Positions 1 through 11,837 of a DNA stretch of 64,000 bases are shown here, in pieces; the first letter of the stretch is position 1; each line of letters begins with the position of its first letter. Source of the stretch: Micropterix aruncella (taxonomy: Eukaryota; Arthropoda; Insecta; Lepidoptera; Micropterigidae); NCBI GenBank assembly GCA_944548615.1, contig OX155965.1, positions 24,790,946-24,854,945 on the forward strand. The letters are read 5' to 3'. Under the pieces are notes generated by a model. It searched no databases and was not told the origin of the DNA. It saw nothing but the letters and a program-made list of their open reading frames with translations. The translations under genes and the position numbers were made by a program.

Positions 1-124
1 TGCCAGGGTTAGGCCCTCTCGCCACATAAGGCACGTTCATCAATTGCGGTCAATAAACTGGGTTAATTCCAGCAGCAGCATTAACCCTGCAGTAGTCGCA
101 CGTAGTGCCGGATTAAGCCCCTAG

Positions 125-200
125 GACAGCGGTCGCTAACTGGCGGACCGCGGTCCGGATCCGGACCACAGAAAATAGAAAACTGGACCGATAACAAAAT
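125..200. mobile_element. hAT-like transposon terminus (candidate)
   Basis: The sequence beginning CAGCGGTCGCTAACTGGC followed by a run of CGG/CCGG words resembles the CAGNGGTC(N)CAAC-type ends of hAT elements. No matching inverted end or 8 bp duplication was found nearby, so this is probably a solo or eroded end. Family assignment is inference from the terminal motif only. Confidence 0.3.
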
Positions 201-263
201 CTTAACCTTGTTTGTTTATTGTCAATGAGTTACAAAGATATGGGAAATTCAAATGTGATCTTA

Positions 264-850
264 TATAGGGTTTTCTAATAAGGGCGGGTCGATGTTGACA
301 GTCTGTAATGGCCATGTTGTTTTGGCGGCGTCTGTCAAATCTGTTCTTTATTATTCAGTCTTTGATGCTAAATCACCATGGCAAGTTACACGATTGAGCA
401 GCACGTTGAAACTATATTATTAAAATGAGTGTTCGTTCATGCATGGTTATCTCTCGCGAAGGTGACATAAAACGGCCACCAAGATCGTGCGATTTGACCC
501 CGCTAGAAATTTTATTGTACGGTTTTCCTAAGTCGCAGGTCTATGCCAATAAGCCGCAATCGAAGTCAACATAACCCAGGCCATCGCTTAAATTCAGCCG
601 GATCTATGCGGCAAAGTCATTGAAAATTGGACCTCTCGGATCCGTGCCACCGGGCGAAGCCGCGGCGGAAATTTGAATGATGTCATATTCCATACATAAT
701 TGCATACACATGGGCTATTTAAATAACAACGAATCTCGGTAATAACCCACACAGAGTCGAATTTCGTTAATACCTCACACACTAAACACACAGAGTGTTT
801 TATTGCTAAAACTGTCAACATCGACCCCCCTTCTTGAAAATCTTTCTACA
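264..850 (+). mobile_element. Internally deleted mariner-like element with TIRs
   Basis: The left end (264-303) reads TATAGGGTTTTCTAATAAGG and then GGGTCGATGTTGACAG. The inverted match lies at 806-850, with CTGTCAACATCGACCC followed by a diverged outer part. Between the ends is only the C-terminal part of a transposase. A second copy of the same 3' end, with a better preserved outer TIR, occurs at 31184-31402, which supports the boundaries. The element is non-autonomous and eroded. Confidence 0.7.
472..699 (+). pseudogene. Mariner-like transposase, C-terminal remnant
   Basis: One frame reads RPPRSCDLTPLEILLYGF then VYANKPQ, and stops. After a frame change the sequence continues IQPDLCGKVIENWTSR through RSRGGNLNDVIFHT and a stop at 697-699. 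The PPRSxDLxPLxxxLWG and GGHLNDVIFH blocks are the C-terminal signature of a widespread insect Tc1/mariner transposase family; the first block carries the last catalytic aspartate region. The N-terminal DNA-binding half and most of the DDE domain are missing, and there is at least one frameshift plus an internal stop. It cannot encode an active enzyme. It lies inside the TIRs at 264-850. Confidence 0.72.
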
Positions 851-851
851 A

Positions 852-1048
852 TTGGCGGTGGCAAAGTGCTTAGGTTGCCTGATCTTACATTGTAAGGTTC
901 CGGGTTCGACTCTCTGCTGATTCACCATTCTCGTTGGGTAAAATTAACGGAATTGCATTTCAATTATGTTGATCGAGTGCAATAACAAGATACACGCTTA
1001 CACACATGTTACACGCACACATATAAACACTTCAAAATAGGTTTGGTT
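852..1048 (+). repeat. tRNA-derived SINE, copy 1
   Basis: A box A-like TGGCAAAGTGCT (857-868) and a box B-like GGTTCGACTC (903-912) give an internal RNA polymerase III promoter typical of tRNA-derived SINEs. The body aligns closely with the reverse complement of 27440-27620, sharing CCTGAT(C/A)TTACATTG, GGAATTGCATTTCAATT and a CACATGTTACA block. Homology continues well past the tRNA-like head, so this is a SINE and not a tRNA gene. Confidence 0.68.
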
Positions 1049-1143
1049 GTAAGAGTTACTCGTATGATAATAAACCCGTCCATAAAGAAATTTTATATCA
1101 AAGAGTAAAAACAAACAAGCATATAAATGAGTATATATCATTT

Positions 1144-1218
1144 TGTCGTTAGTTCCCAAACGAATGTCGTTAGGCCGTCATACTAATGCCATCTTGTCGT
1201 TTGCTCCCAAACGAATGG
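1144..1218. repeat. Short direct repeat, about 51 bp period
   Basis: TGTCGTTAGTTCCCAAACG (from 1144) recurs as TGTCGTTTGCTCCCAAACG (from 1195) with GAATG following in both. There are only two units. No coding role is visible. The neighbouring stretch 1219-2100 is AT-rich and shows no recognisable gene. Confidence 0.45.
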
Positions 1219-2114
1219 AAGCATGAATCGATTTTAGAAGAAAGATCTTAAATAAAGAGAGAAGAAAACATGTGACGGGAAATAACGATCAAAGTCAACG
1301 CGGTGGCTGTGGATATTGATCGTTTTTTTCGACACGTCCATAGGTGGGTGGCCATACCTCGAAGTTCCTCCGGTTGACGCTGAGGTGGAACTGTAATGGA
1401 AAATATTGATCAAAGCCAATGACGTATTTGCTTTTTTGCGGAAGTATAATTTTAAATATAATACTTTATTTAAAAGTCTCATATTCTTATTATTCTTATA
1501 CAATATTTAGTCTTTACTTATGTATTTGCTGTCAAACTGGCCACTTTTAAATTGAAATAACTTGGGTTTGAGTTAAAATTTAAAACTTAAATAAATTTTA
1601 TTTCAATGCCATGTTATTCTTTTTTTTAAATCAGCTGTTTATTTGTCTTTCCGTAGTTTATTTTTGCTCAAATACTTTCATTTGTGCAACTATGGTAAAG
1701 TTGAAAATTTGTATTATTTTCAAATATGAGATCCTGTGCCGGTATTTTCTAATACAGCTTCTTGCACTCTGGCTATACAGTTACCATAAATGTGTACTAT
1801 TAAGAACTGCAAACAATGATGGAGAGCTCGTGATTAAATAATCGAGCCTAGTCAATCGCTCATCGCCGCTGCTTCTGCATGACAACGTTTATCTATTATT
1901 TTATTATTAATCCTTTGTTATTATTATTATATTTTATTATATTGTGTATACCTTTATATGTACTTAAACTCTACTAAATATCTAATCTCTATTAATAAAC
2001 TTTTAATGTCAGCTCGCAACCTCAAATATGTCTTAAATCGCAAATCTAGGTACAGGCGTAAGCCTAGTTAAATGTGTGACGTGCCTCGGGTTGCATGGAA
2101 TGGGATGATTTAAC

Positions 2115-2762
2115 TTGTCGCTTTATTTATATTGTCGCAAACAATATTTTCTGGCAAATGCCCAACTAGAAGCAGTCAAGCAAAGAAAAGATCTTGGAAT
2201 AACAATTACTGATGATCTCAAATGGGAGAAACATATAATTGCAATTGCTAAAAGAGTTAACTCTACTCTCTACCTAAAAAGGAAGGATTTCCAACATCTG
2301 TCAATAGAGGTTTTTTATAAAGATCTACAAGGCATATGTGAGACCTATTCTTGAGTATGGCTATCAGATCTGGAACCCTTACTTTTGCAAAGATGTAGAT
2401 ATTCTGGAAAAGATTCAGCGAAGGGTAACTAAAATGCCAGTGGGCCTGAAAAATAGGAATTATGAAGATCGCTTGAAATTACTTGAAATTACTACACTCA
2501 AACAAAGAATACAAAGAGGGGACCTGATTGAGACATATAAAATTCTAACACGATGTATGAGTTCCGATGTACCTGGACTGAAGAATATATACAAATTCAA
2601 CGTCAACAGAAATCTTCGAGGTCACAACAAAAAAGTCAAACGTACAAAATTTAAATCTAATCCTCTTGAGAACGTATTGCCAAATAGAGTGGTGGACATG
2701 TGGAATAAACTACAATTTGAAGTAAGAGTGCCCTTCCTATTTGAGTTAACCATTTTTGGTTA
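2115..2762 (+). pseudogene. Non-LTR retrotransposon RT, C-terminal remnant
   Basis: The first frame contains KQRKDLGITITDDLKWEKH, the block that follows the RT catalytic core in CR1/jockey-type elements. Near 2335 the frame changes to RPILEYGYQIWNPYF, then LEKIQRRVTK and a basic tail ending at a stop at 2760-2762. The PxLEYGxxxWNP and LExxQRRxTK motifs are diagnostic of the RT thumb and post-RT region. The endonuclease and catalytic RT blocks are absent (5' truncation), and there is at least one frameshift. It is a dead fragment; the clade is not resolved. Confidence 0.72.
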
Positions 2763-2799
2763 GACGCTTACAAATGCTAAAAGTGTATCTAATCAATAT

Positions 2800-3062
2800 T
2801 GGTTAGGGCCCTCCGCGCTGCGTAAAATGCGATTTATTACTCGAATTGCGATCCTATCCGCAAAGTATGGGTATCCGTATGCGTATAAAGTATCCGATAT
2901 TGAATACTTGCAACGGCCGAACTCTAATCGACGGCGTTTTTTCGATAAATATTTTACTAAAATCCAGTCGCGCCCAGTGGCGCAGCGCGGCCGTCGTGCC
3001 ATTCGGGGTGTTGTGATTTTGTGATTATTGTGGTGTTTTTGTGCGATTTCCTGCAAAACCGT
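2800..3062 (+). other. Possible 5' UTR exon or GC-richer island
   Basis: A locally GC-richer block with an open stretch of about 65 codons (from 2827) is followed by a splice-donor-like ACC|GTGAGTAA at 3058-3068. The peptide is not recognised and no partner exon was found. It could be a host noncoding first exon or chance. Confidence 0.15.
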
Positions 3063-5085
3063 GAGTAATTTGCATTCTAAAAAGGTTTACGAATGAGCAT
3101 TTCTAATTTGGGACAGCTCATCTGCTTTTTTACACGAATGTTAAGCAAAATAGTTCGATCAAACCAATGCGTTGCAGAAAATGTCCGTATGATTTGTTGT
3201 AAAATGGCCGAAATATCGCGAATTATGACGTAATATTGATTTAATTCGCTTATGAAACAGCTATTATTTCATTTACATCTTATGTAATCACAAAATTGGC
3301 TATATGTTGCTCATTTCAACTTGTTTCGTAATATGACATCGGACATATTGTGTCCGATGTCACCACCTTCGCTCATAGTGCTTACATTTTGAGTACGATT
3401 TTATATTGTTTTTCTATGAAATGTGACTCTTTGGAGTATAATAATTAGTTACTGGACATATAATAAGCATATAATAAGACATATTATTTGAAAATCCTTA
3501 ACCATTTTTGTATTATCAAAGTTTCCGTCCAAGTTACCAAGTTTACATTGCTAACTCAAAAAAGTTTAGATTTCTCTGTAATATCAGACAAAGCTGAAAG
3601 TTCTGGTGTGTTTTCTAAGAAGTATGATATAGTGGAAAAGTTATTTTGAAAGAATTTCATATAAAAAACAACCCTAAGTAATCACAAGAATAATTTTTTT
3701 TTTTTTTACGAGAATACATCGAATTTTTCTTGGCTGAGTAACTAAATGTTTTTGTATGCAAATAAGTAAAACAAAATAATAGTTTTGGTAAAGTATTTAA
3801 TAAAGAACATAACTGTATTTACAATTTTTGCATATTTTACGTATTTTGTGATAAAAACATCGAAATGATTGAATAGGGGAGTTTTTTCAGTTCCCCAACT
3901 TTGTAATATTTATTTATTATTATCTTAATTGTTTAACGAGATAAGGTTTTAATGTTTTATATGTCAAATTTCAATGCGATCATTTTACCGTTATTATTTT
4001 TATGATTCGTATCCTGGTTTACAAGTTATAGTCGTTTATATCAAGGTCGTGCCGCGCAAAAGTGACAGCTAACATTTTACAGTGGCAGTGACAGTTTACT
4101 TCGCGAGCCGAAGGGTTAAATATTATATTGTTAATATTGTTTAGCTTTACAAGATCTGATCTGGACGTATCAGCAAAGCTGCCTGTCCAGAATAAATAAT
4201 TATAATTATAATATTTAACTAGGAAGTAATTCCTTTTCTGAGTAACATTCGATAAGACAAGTAAAAAGAAAAAAATATTAAATAAATAAACGTATAAACA
4301 CAGATTTCACTGCAAACAGTTGCCAAAGTAGCGGGAGTTATGGCTGGAGACTTTTGGTCACCTACCGTACTTGCTAGACCTTACTCCAAAAGAGTTTCCG
4401 TTTTTTTCAGAATTCTGATAACTTTTTACAAGGAAAAAAACCACTTTGAAGAGTCGGTGCAAAACGCCTTCAAAGCATTCATTGTTTCCTGTCCACGAGA
4501 GCTTTACAGCAGAGGATTTTAGCAACTCCGATTAAAATGACAAATCTGCATAGATAATAGGGGTCAATATTTCTATTAACTAAAATAATTATATATTTCC
4601 CAAACAAAATTTTTGACCTTAAATTTCCTTTACAAAACTGCAACTTCGTAGGTAAGGATTGGGTCTTTTTTTCTGAAAAGGAATTCATGTAAATTGTTTT
4701 ATTTAGAAACTGAAATACGTTGGTTTACAGAAAATACATTTTTTTTCACACGAACCCTTGCTGGAATATAGTTTTTTAGGTGAATTTAAAAAATGGATTT
4801 ACTAAAAGTGTTTTTATCGTATCCCTTCATATAAATATATATACACCCACCTTGGAGACATAGATATTCGCATAAAATGTTTCTCGAGCGAAATTTTATC
4901 ATTTTCAGGACCTAAATACCCGAGGAGAAATCCAGGAGAGACAGAAGCAACTAGAAAAAATATGTAACAATATTAAAAATGTGTTCCGAGTCTGCACGCG
5001 ACTACTCCAGGGTTAACTAAGGCCTGTAATCGCCGTATTACATGAAGCGGCGACGGGGAAAATTAACCTACAATATTTAGAGGAT
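3063..5085. other. No gene recognised
   Basis: AT-rich sequence with only short unrecognised open frames on both strands. No RT, transposase or host exon motif could be supported. Confidence 0.5.
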
Positions 5086-5089
5086 AACT

Positions 5090-5300
5090 TTGTCAGCGCA
5101 AGGGTTTGTAAACACTTCTTCAAGTTTACGAGGATAATTTATGTCGTTTTTGTGACTTGTATTATGAGTGTGTTGGCTTGAGTGCTGCTCACAAATTGTT
5201 AAATTGTTTTGGCCGTACAAGAGACACTGGTGGGCGTATTCGGAGGCTAGAATCAAAATCCCTGACTCCGTAAATATTGACGCATAATTAATGCCCCTCT
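5090..5300 (-). pseudogene. Non-LTR RT C-terminal fragment
   Basis: The minus-strand translation contains FTESGILILASEYAHQCLLY followed by EQHSSQHTHNTSHKNDINYP. This matches the end of ORF2 in the nearly intact element at 45294-48050, which has the equivalent KAGIL...YIYQCLLYAKE and HSTRHSHNTRHKNN blocks. Only this terminal piece survives. Both flanks are AT-rich and noncoding. Confidence 0.62.
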
Positions 5301-5872
5301 TGAACAGTTCTGACTCACTGTTTTTGCAGAACAATTACACAATGATATTTTTAAATGGAAACAAGCATGGTTAACACTTAAAATTGCCCGTTCCCCCACC
5401 AAAAACTGAACTTTTCTTACTTCAAATATAGTAGTTATATAAGTGTTCAGATTGGGTAATGTATTATGTTAAGAAGAGAAGCCTGGTTTAGAAAGCCGAA
5501 AAAAAAACATGTTTTTCGTAGTTATTTCTTTTAACTTAAAGTTGAAATCTGATCATAAATCTTTTATATCAGTTTCGTTAAAATTTGAAAGAAAAAAATA
5601 ATTTTTGTAATTTAAAAAAAAAACATTAATACCGAGCGTAAAATTGCCTGAAACAAAAAAATACTAAGATTTTTACATATGTATTTTGTAGATGAACAAA
5701 AAAAATACTACAAGTTACCTTTTTTCATAATTTTTCAAAGATTTAAAGAAATAAAATCAATTTTCGCACCAAAATGTTGTCTTTAACTATTGAAAAAATA
5801 TAATAAACAAAAATGTGGTTTTTATTTACTTTATATAAAAGAGAATTTAATAGTCATTAGTATAGTTTGCGT

Positions 5873-5912
5873 AAAATACGCAAAGTATAGCATACTATAC
5901 TTTGCGTATTTT
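5873..5912. repeat. Perfect 18 bp palindrome with 4 nt loop
   Basis: AAAATACGCAAAGTATAG is followed by CATA and then its exact reverse complement. It can form a hairpin or cruciform. No flanking element could be delimited. Confidence 0.6.
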
Positions 5913-5959
5913 AACTCATTAATGACTTTTTAGGGGAAATGAATCTTAACCAGTAAAAG

Positions 5960-6260
5960 AATCTTTCTTTTGCAAAAGAGAGCACTGCGCAGCATGTATT
6001 AGGTAACGACTAGGACCTCATGCAAAGAATATTTCAGCAAGGCAAGGGTAATTATGTATTCGGCGTTCATATACCAGTGTTTAATGTATGCTAGACAGCA
6101 CCTCGCAGAAACTGCAATTAATGCAGACATTCACTCGCATCATACCCGCGGTAGCTCCCTTTTATGCGTACCCCGAATACGACTGGCAAAAATACAGAAA
6201 AGCTACTTGTACCTTAGCATTAAATTCTATAATCTACTCCTTACAAAATTTAAATAGCTG
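5960..6260 (+). pseudogene. Non-LTR RT C-terminal fragment
   Basis: Translation gives LQKRALRSMY, a stop, TSCKEYFSKARVI, then YQCLMYARQHLAE, DIHSHHTRGS, PRIRLAKIQKSYLYLSIKFY. The order LQKRAxR, PR.SC.E, G(I/V)xT, IYQCLLY and HxHxTR is that of the ORF2 C-terminus of CR1/jockey-like elements and parallels 45294-48050. It contains a stop and frame changes, and lacks everything upstream. It is a dead fragment, on the opposite strand from the related piece at 5090-5300. Confidence 0.65.
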
Positions 6261-6889
6261 GAGGATATAAAATTTAAAAAAAACATCAAGGGGATGCTGA
6301 TAGGCCACCCTTTCTATAATCTGGCCGAATTTGAGGGCCATGATTTTTCAAATATTGTGCCCATTTAAATTACTTAAAAAAGTAGAGCCTTATTGTCTGA
6401 TTATTTTATATGGTCTTATATCTGTACTTTTAGTTTAAAATGCATAACGTAGATTTAATTTGATTATTTAACATTTTACTGACAATTTGAATATTACGAT
6501 GAATAATTTTACTACGTATCTTTTCAAATTACTAACTACTTCAAATATTAGGCTTCTATTTTGATTATTTATATTTATAGTTTGACAATCTAGTAGTTAA
6601 TTCTTGACTACCTATGTATGTTCAGTAAAGAGTAGTAACGATTCTTACTACCTAACCCAATTATTTTGACACGTCCAAGAGCGGTCTTTAGCTGTCAATT
6701 AGACACGACGAAAAAGTAATGTAATGTAATGTAAAGTCAAGTAGTTCTTTTTTATCGCTGGTGCAAAACTGAAAATATGGTTTTGAGAAAAACGAGTTTA
6801 AAGTTTTCTTTAAAGAAAAGTAGTAAGTCTTTTACACTTAGAGCAATCCGAGAATATCAGCTATTCCAAAGGAAATATTATATTAATGA

Positions 6890-7716
6890 ACGAGTGGTAT
6901 TACCCGGCGTTGCCCGTGTTATATCTTTTCTCAAATACCAATGTATACCAATTTTCTTGGCGATCGGTTGAGCAGTATAGAAGTTGGTGTGCTGCAGCGC
7001 CGTCTAGTTGAAAGTTGCAACAAAGCGGATATATATAAAAACCTTAACCATGAAAAAATACATATATATGCCAACTTTCATGGTGATCGGTCAAACGGTT
7101 TCGGAGTCTATTAAACTCGGACAGACGGGCATACAGATATACCAACATCCATTTTTATATTATATTATTTTGGCCTGTTTTTAAAATTTAAACTTTGAAT
7201 GCCTATATCTCGCTTATTTATAGCGACCGACACAATTTTCTTCCAGATTTAGCATTAAAATGAAAAAAATTGGAGAGAGGTTCCTATACTGCAGTTATTC
7301 CACTTTTATAACTATGTGATAATACTTACATGTATATATTTTAATTAAAGAGTTTTGAACAATGAAGCACAAATAATTAAAAAGCAGGAATAATTTCACT
7401 GTATTACCTTCACAATATTTTGAATTTAGAATAACGCTTGGCCGACTATGACGTTTGTAGGTTTAACATAGCAGCGCCATCTATGGATTACTCAATAGAT
7501 AACGCCATCTGTTAAAATCGTTTGGAACTAACAGATAATTGCGAATGTCAAATTGCAATAAAATAATATCGCGACTATAAATTAAGACGTAAGCTATCCT
7601 ATCTTTCAAGTTGGATCAAACTGCACATTGTGTGCAAATTTGATTCAAATCGGTTAAGTAGTTTAGGAGTCCATCGCGGACAAACAACGTGACACGTAAT
7701 TTATATATATTAAGAT
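6890..7716 (-). repeat. Helitron-like interspersed repeat (composite)
   Basis: Read on the minus strand, the right end begins TCTATCTTAATATATATAAA and continues ACGTGTCACGTTGTTTGTCC. This resembles the TCTAT(C)...TATATATAAA starts of the repeats at 60386 and 60640. Internally there are two related blocks around 'GATCGGTCAAACGGTTTCGGAG' (7083-7104) and 'ATCGGTTAAGTAGTTTAGGAG' (7650-7670). Near 6900 the plus strand reads TACCCGGCGTTGCCCGTG, like the CCGGGTCAGCTAG end region of the same class. The boundaries and number of nested copies are uncertain. Confidence 0.4.
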
Positions 7717-7974
7717 AGACTTTAACTTTGTTAAAAAAAAAACATGAAAACATGCTTTTCTTAGGCCATCTAAACGTAGCGTAGAATTATATTCATGTGT
7801 TCACAAGTTTCTCTCATTTGTTTCAGGTACATACTAAAAAAAACGTTTTTCGTCTGGTTGCTGTCATAGGCAGCCCAAAACGATTTAACTAAGAGATAGG
7901 TGAGTAATATTTTGCAGTATATCTATCGATGACGTACCTTGGACTTGGCCCTTGGGCTCTCACGGGAGTGTCGG

Positions 7975-10900
7975 TGTAGTTATACGGTGGACTGTATCGT
8001 CCCTAAGTCTCTAGAGTTGTCGACTACAGCGGGCGAGCCCGTCACCTCAGGAAGTTTTAACGATTAGTCGTTCTATCTCCCTGGAGTGAGCGCAGAAGAC
8101 TTGGACAAAACAGTCCACCGTCTAGCTCCGCCACAAACCCGTAAGAGGCCAACGCCTTAACCGCGAGATAGCCAGGAGTGTTACCCGGCGGGCTTACACT
8201 CACACCTATCCCTTACGAAGCGGTGAAACGGTGTATACCGAATCTATCGCGGACCACAGCGTCCTTTGCCCGGCTGTTCGTCCAGGATCGGATAGCCGAT
8301 GGTCGTTTCGTAAGGTCCTCAACCATCCCCGCTCTATAGGAAACAGTACCGACAGACAGACTCACCCGACTGTTAGTCAAAGTGTACAGTCGATTGGCTT
8401 ACGCTGCACGGTGCGCAGACCGTCCAGGAGCGCCAGAAGGTTGATTCCCAGGGGAAACTAACCATAAGGCCAGAATCCTACCCAGGCTCGCACTTCATGC
8501 GTGGAGGCCGTCGGATAGGTGTTGACCCGTGAGTGTGACCAACCCTGAACAGAATGGGTCTTCGTGGCCAACTCAGCAAGGGCCCATTAACTCTCTCCCT
8601 AAGTCTCTGCGTTTACCCCACGGTTGAAAGAGCCATTAAGACCTGCTCGTAACCTCTGGTCTGCTCAACTCACGGTCTAACTCCTATCCAGTGGCCACCT
8701 CAAAGACGGTCGAACCAGGAAGGACTCTATTTTGCTCCGTTACGGCAGGTGGTTCAGTTTACCCGAGGGATGGCCTTCGGGCGCTGCTGGGCGGTCTGCG
8801 CATTGTGCTGCGTCAGCCAATCGACTGTGCACTCAGGCGAGTAACTGAAGGGGTCTGTAAACAATCTTATACATTCTTATACATCCACCCCCGCTGCTTA
8901 GCAGCGGGGAATGGATATTGACCTGATGTCAGCGACTCTTAAAACGATCCGTTGTCCACCCGATTCCGTGTGGTAGACGGGCAATAAACGCCACGGTCCG
9001 TGATAAAAATTTGAATTGAATTAACATCAGTTAGAGGCCGCTCAAGCGACTTCGAATCCGCGACCAGACTGGAAGACGTAGAAATCCGACCAAAACTGGT
9101 AGTGAAGGCGTGAGGTCGGCCCGCTGAGTTAACTTTCCAGTACCACGCAGTAAGGCGTTGGACTGTCGCGGACAAGTTGGCTTAGCTAAACGGTGGGCTG
9201 TTTCATCACCAAGTCTCTACTTTCACTCCAGATTGAAAGAACGATCAATATCGTTAAACCTTCTTGGGTGACAAATTCACCCGTTGTAGGTAACAACTCC
9301 TTCGTATGTGATTTCCAAACTTGTTTTATAAATAAGGACGACTTTTGATTTATAACTGTGAGAGAACTACTGGGAGTTAATGGGCCCTTGCTGAGTTGGC
9401 CACGAAGACCCATTCTGTTCAGGGTTGGTCACACTCACGGGTCAATACCTATCCGACGGCCTCCACGCATGAATTGCGAGCCTGGGTAGGAATCTGGCCT
9501 TATGGTCAGTTTACCCTAGGAATCAAACTTCTGGCGCTCCTGGACGGTCTGCGCACCGTGCGGCGTAAGTCAATCGACTGTGCACTCTGACTAACATCTT
9601 GCGGTGTCAACTACAACGGGCGAGCCCGTCACCACAGGACGTTTTAACGATTAGTCGTTCTATCGCCCTGCAGTGAACGTAGAGACTTTGGACAGTACAT
9701 TCTACGTCCAGCTACGTCACAACCCGTGAGAGTCCAACGCCTTACCGCGAGTAAGCCAGGAGTAAACCCGGCGGGCTCGAGAACTCGCGCCCTCACTTCC
9801 AATTGTGACCAGATTTCTCCGGTCTCTCGATTGGTTCCGAGTTCGAGGTCGCTTGCGCGGTCCTCTCCCTTATGAAGCGGTGAAACGGAGTGCACCGAAT
9901 CTTCGCGGACCAAGGCGTCCTTTGCCCGCCTCTTACCCGGGATCGGATGGCCAATGGTCAATTCCAGAGCAGTCGCCATAAGGTACGCAACCACCCCCGC
10001 TCTATAGGAAACAATACAGTTCCCAGACTCCCCCGACTGTTAGTCGGAAAGCACAACCGATTGGAGCAAACCCCGCACGGTGCGCAGACCGTCCAGGGGC
10101 GCCAGAGGTTTGATTCCCAGGGGAGACTGGTTGACCCAGTGTCCTACCCAGGCCTCGCACCCCATGCGAGGAGGCCGTCGGATGGGTGTTGACCCGTGAG
10201 TGTGACCGACCCTGTACACATGGGTCATCGTGGCCAACTCATCATGGGCCCGTTAGCACTCTGACTAACATCTTGCGGTGTCAACTACAACGGGCGAGCC
10301 CGTCACCACAGGACGTTTTAACGATTAGTCGTTCTATCGCCCTGCAGTGAACGTAGAGACTTTGGACAGTACATTCTACGTCCAGCTACGTCAACAACCC
10401 GTGAGAGTCCAACGCCTTACCGCGAGTTAGCCAGGAGTAAACCCGGCGGGCTCGAGATACTCGCGCCCTCACTTCCAATTGTGACCAGATTTCTCCGGTC
10501 TCTCGATTGGTACCGAGTTCGAGGTCGCTTGCGCGGTCCTCTCCCTTATGAAGCGGTGAAACGGAGAGCACAACCGATTGGAGCAAACCCCGCACGGTGC
10601 GCAGACCGTACAATCTTCGCGGACCAAGGCGTCCTTTGCCCGCCTCTTACCCGGGATCGGATGGCCAATGGTCAATTCCAGAGCAGTCGCCATAAGGTAC
10701 GCAACCACCCCCGCTCTATAGGAAACAGTACAGTTCCCAGACTCCCCCGACTGTTAGTCGGAGAGCACAACCGATTGGAGCAAACCCCGCACGGTGCGCA
10801 GACCGTCCAGGGGCGCCAGAGGTTTGATTCCCAGGGGAGACCGGTTGACCCAGTGTCCTACCCAGGACTCGCACCCCATGCGAGGAGGCCGTCGGATGGG

Positions 10901-11465
10901 TGTTGACCCGTGAGTGTGACCGACCCTGGACACATGGGTCATCGTGGCCAACTCATCATGGGCCCGTTAGCCCCCAGACTGCCACTCTGACTAACAGTCG
11001 GGGGAGTCTGGAAGCTGCACTGTTTCCTATAGAACAGGGGTGTTTGCGGACCTTACGGCGACTACTCTTAAAATGACCATCGGCCATCCGATCCTGGGTG
11101 AACAGCCGGGCAAAGGACGCTGTGGTTCGCGATAGATTCGGTATACACCGTTTCACCGCTTCGTAAGGGAGAGGACCGCGCAAGCGACCTCGAACTCGTA
11201 ACCAATCGAGAGACGGGGAGTAATCTGGTCACAATTAGAAGTAAGGGCGGGAGTGTCGGCCCGCTGGGTAACATTCCTGGCTATCTCTCGGTTAAGGCGT
11301 TGGCCTCTTACGGGCTTGTGGCGTAGCTAGACGGTGGACTGTTTTGTCCCCAAGTCTTCTGCGCTCACTCCAGGGAGATAGAACGACTAATCGTTAAAAC
11401 TTCCTGTGGTGACGGACTCGCCCGCTGTAGTCGACAACCCAAGTTGTGAGAGAACTACTGCTACA
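7975..11465. repeat. Cluster of GC-rich unclassified repeat family, mixed orientations
   Basis: This family has a forward unit of about 650-700 bp running from (GTCAACTACA)ACGGGCGAGCCCGTCACC to GGCCAACTCAGCAAGGGCCC. Copies here are forward at 7975-8640, reverse pieces at about 8655-8870, 8935-9300 and 9355-9586, forward at 9587-10260 and 10261-10986, and reverse at 10987-11465. It is markedly GC-richer than its surroundings. Minus-strand frames share short conserved phrases such as GEDRASDLELGTNRETG, but no copy has a long ORF and the phrases are not recognised. Relatives lie at 13110, 25390, 43740, 53400 and 59117. It is classified only as a repeat. Confidence 0.75.
9587..10986 (+). repeat. 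Recent tandem duplication inside the GC-rich repeat cluster
   Basis: CTGACTAACATCTTGCGG starts at 9587 and again at 10261, giving two head-to-tail copies of 674 and 726 bp that are nearly identical. The second copy contains an extra block (10564-10608, AGAGCACAACCGATTGGAGC onward) that is a displaced copy of the segment found in normal position at 10762-10806. High identity indicates a recent event. Confidence 0.75.
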
Positions 11466-11837
11466 CGTTTATTTTACTAAGAGTAGTAAGAAACTATAAT
11501 ATCCTACGTCAGTATTATATTTCATCCTCGTTTATAAGTCAAGTATATTAAACTGAATTAATTGAAGTGGATGGTGAGTGAATTATTTGGCGGAATATTT
11601 CCTGAGACGGACTCATTCAAGCACTCGTATAGGTATGAGTACACTACGCTGCAGCTAGGATAAAATCGCTCCATTTGCTTGATTAAGTCATGTCGGTCTC
11701 GCCTCTCGACCTATTTGCACGGAAGGCAATATTGCCCTCGGCACACTATGACCCGTATGTCGGAATCGCCCAGCATGAAATAAATTAAAACAAAAAACTT
11801 GCTGTTAGTAAATTGTTTGAGTAATTAGCAAATAACT

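Noticed and set aside
1234..1503. 89-codon frame on the minus strand containing GGTSRYGHPPMDVSKK
   Set aside because: Not recognised, AT-rich ends, no splice or promoter context that would support it.
8231..11274. Numerous 60-141 codon open frames on both strands of the GC-rich repeat
   Set aside because: High GC lowers stop frequency. Overlapping frames on both strands are similarly open, and none is recognised or continuous over a whole unit.
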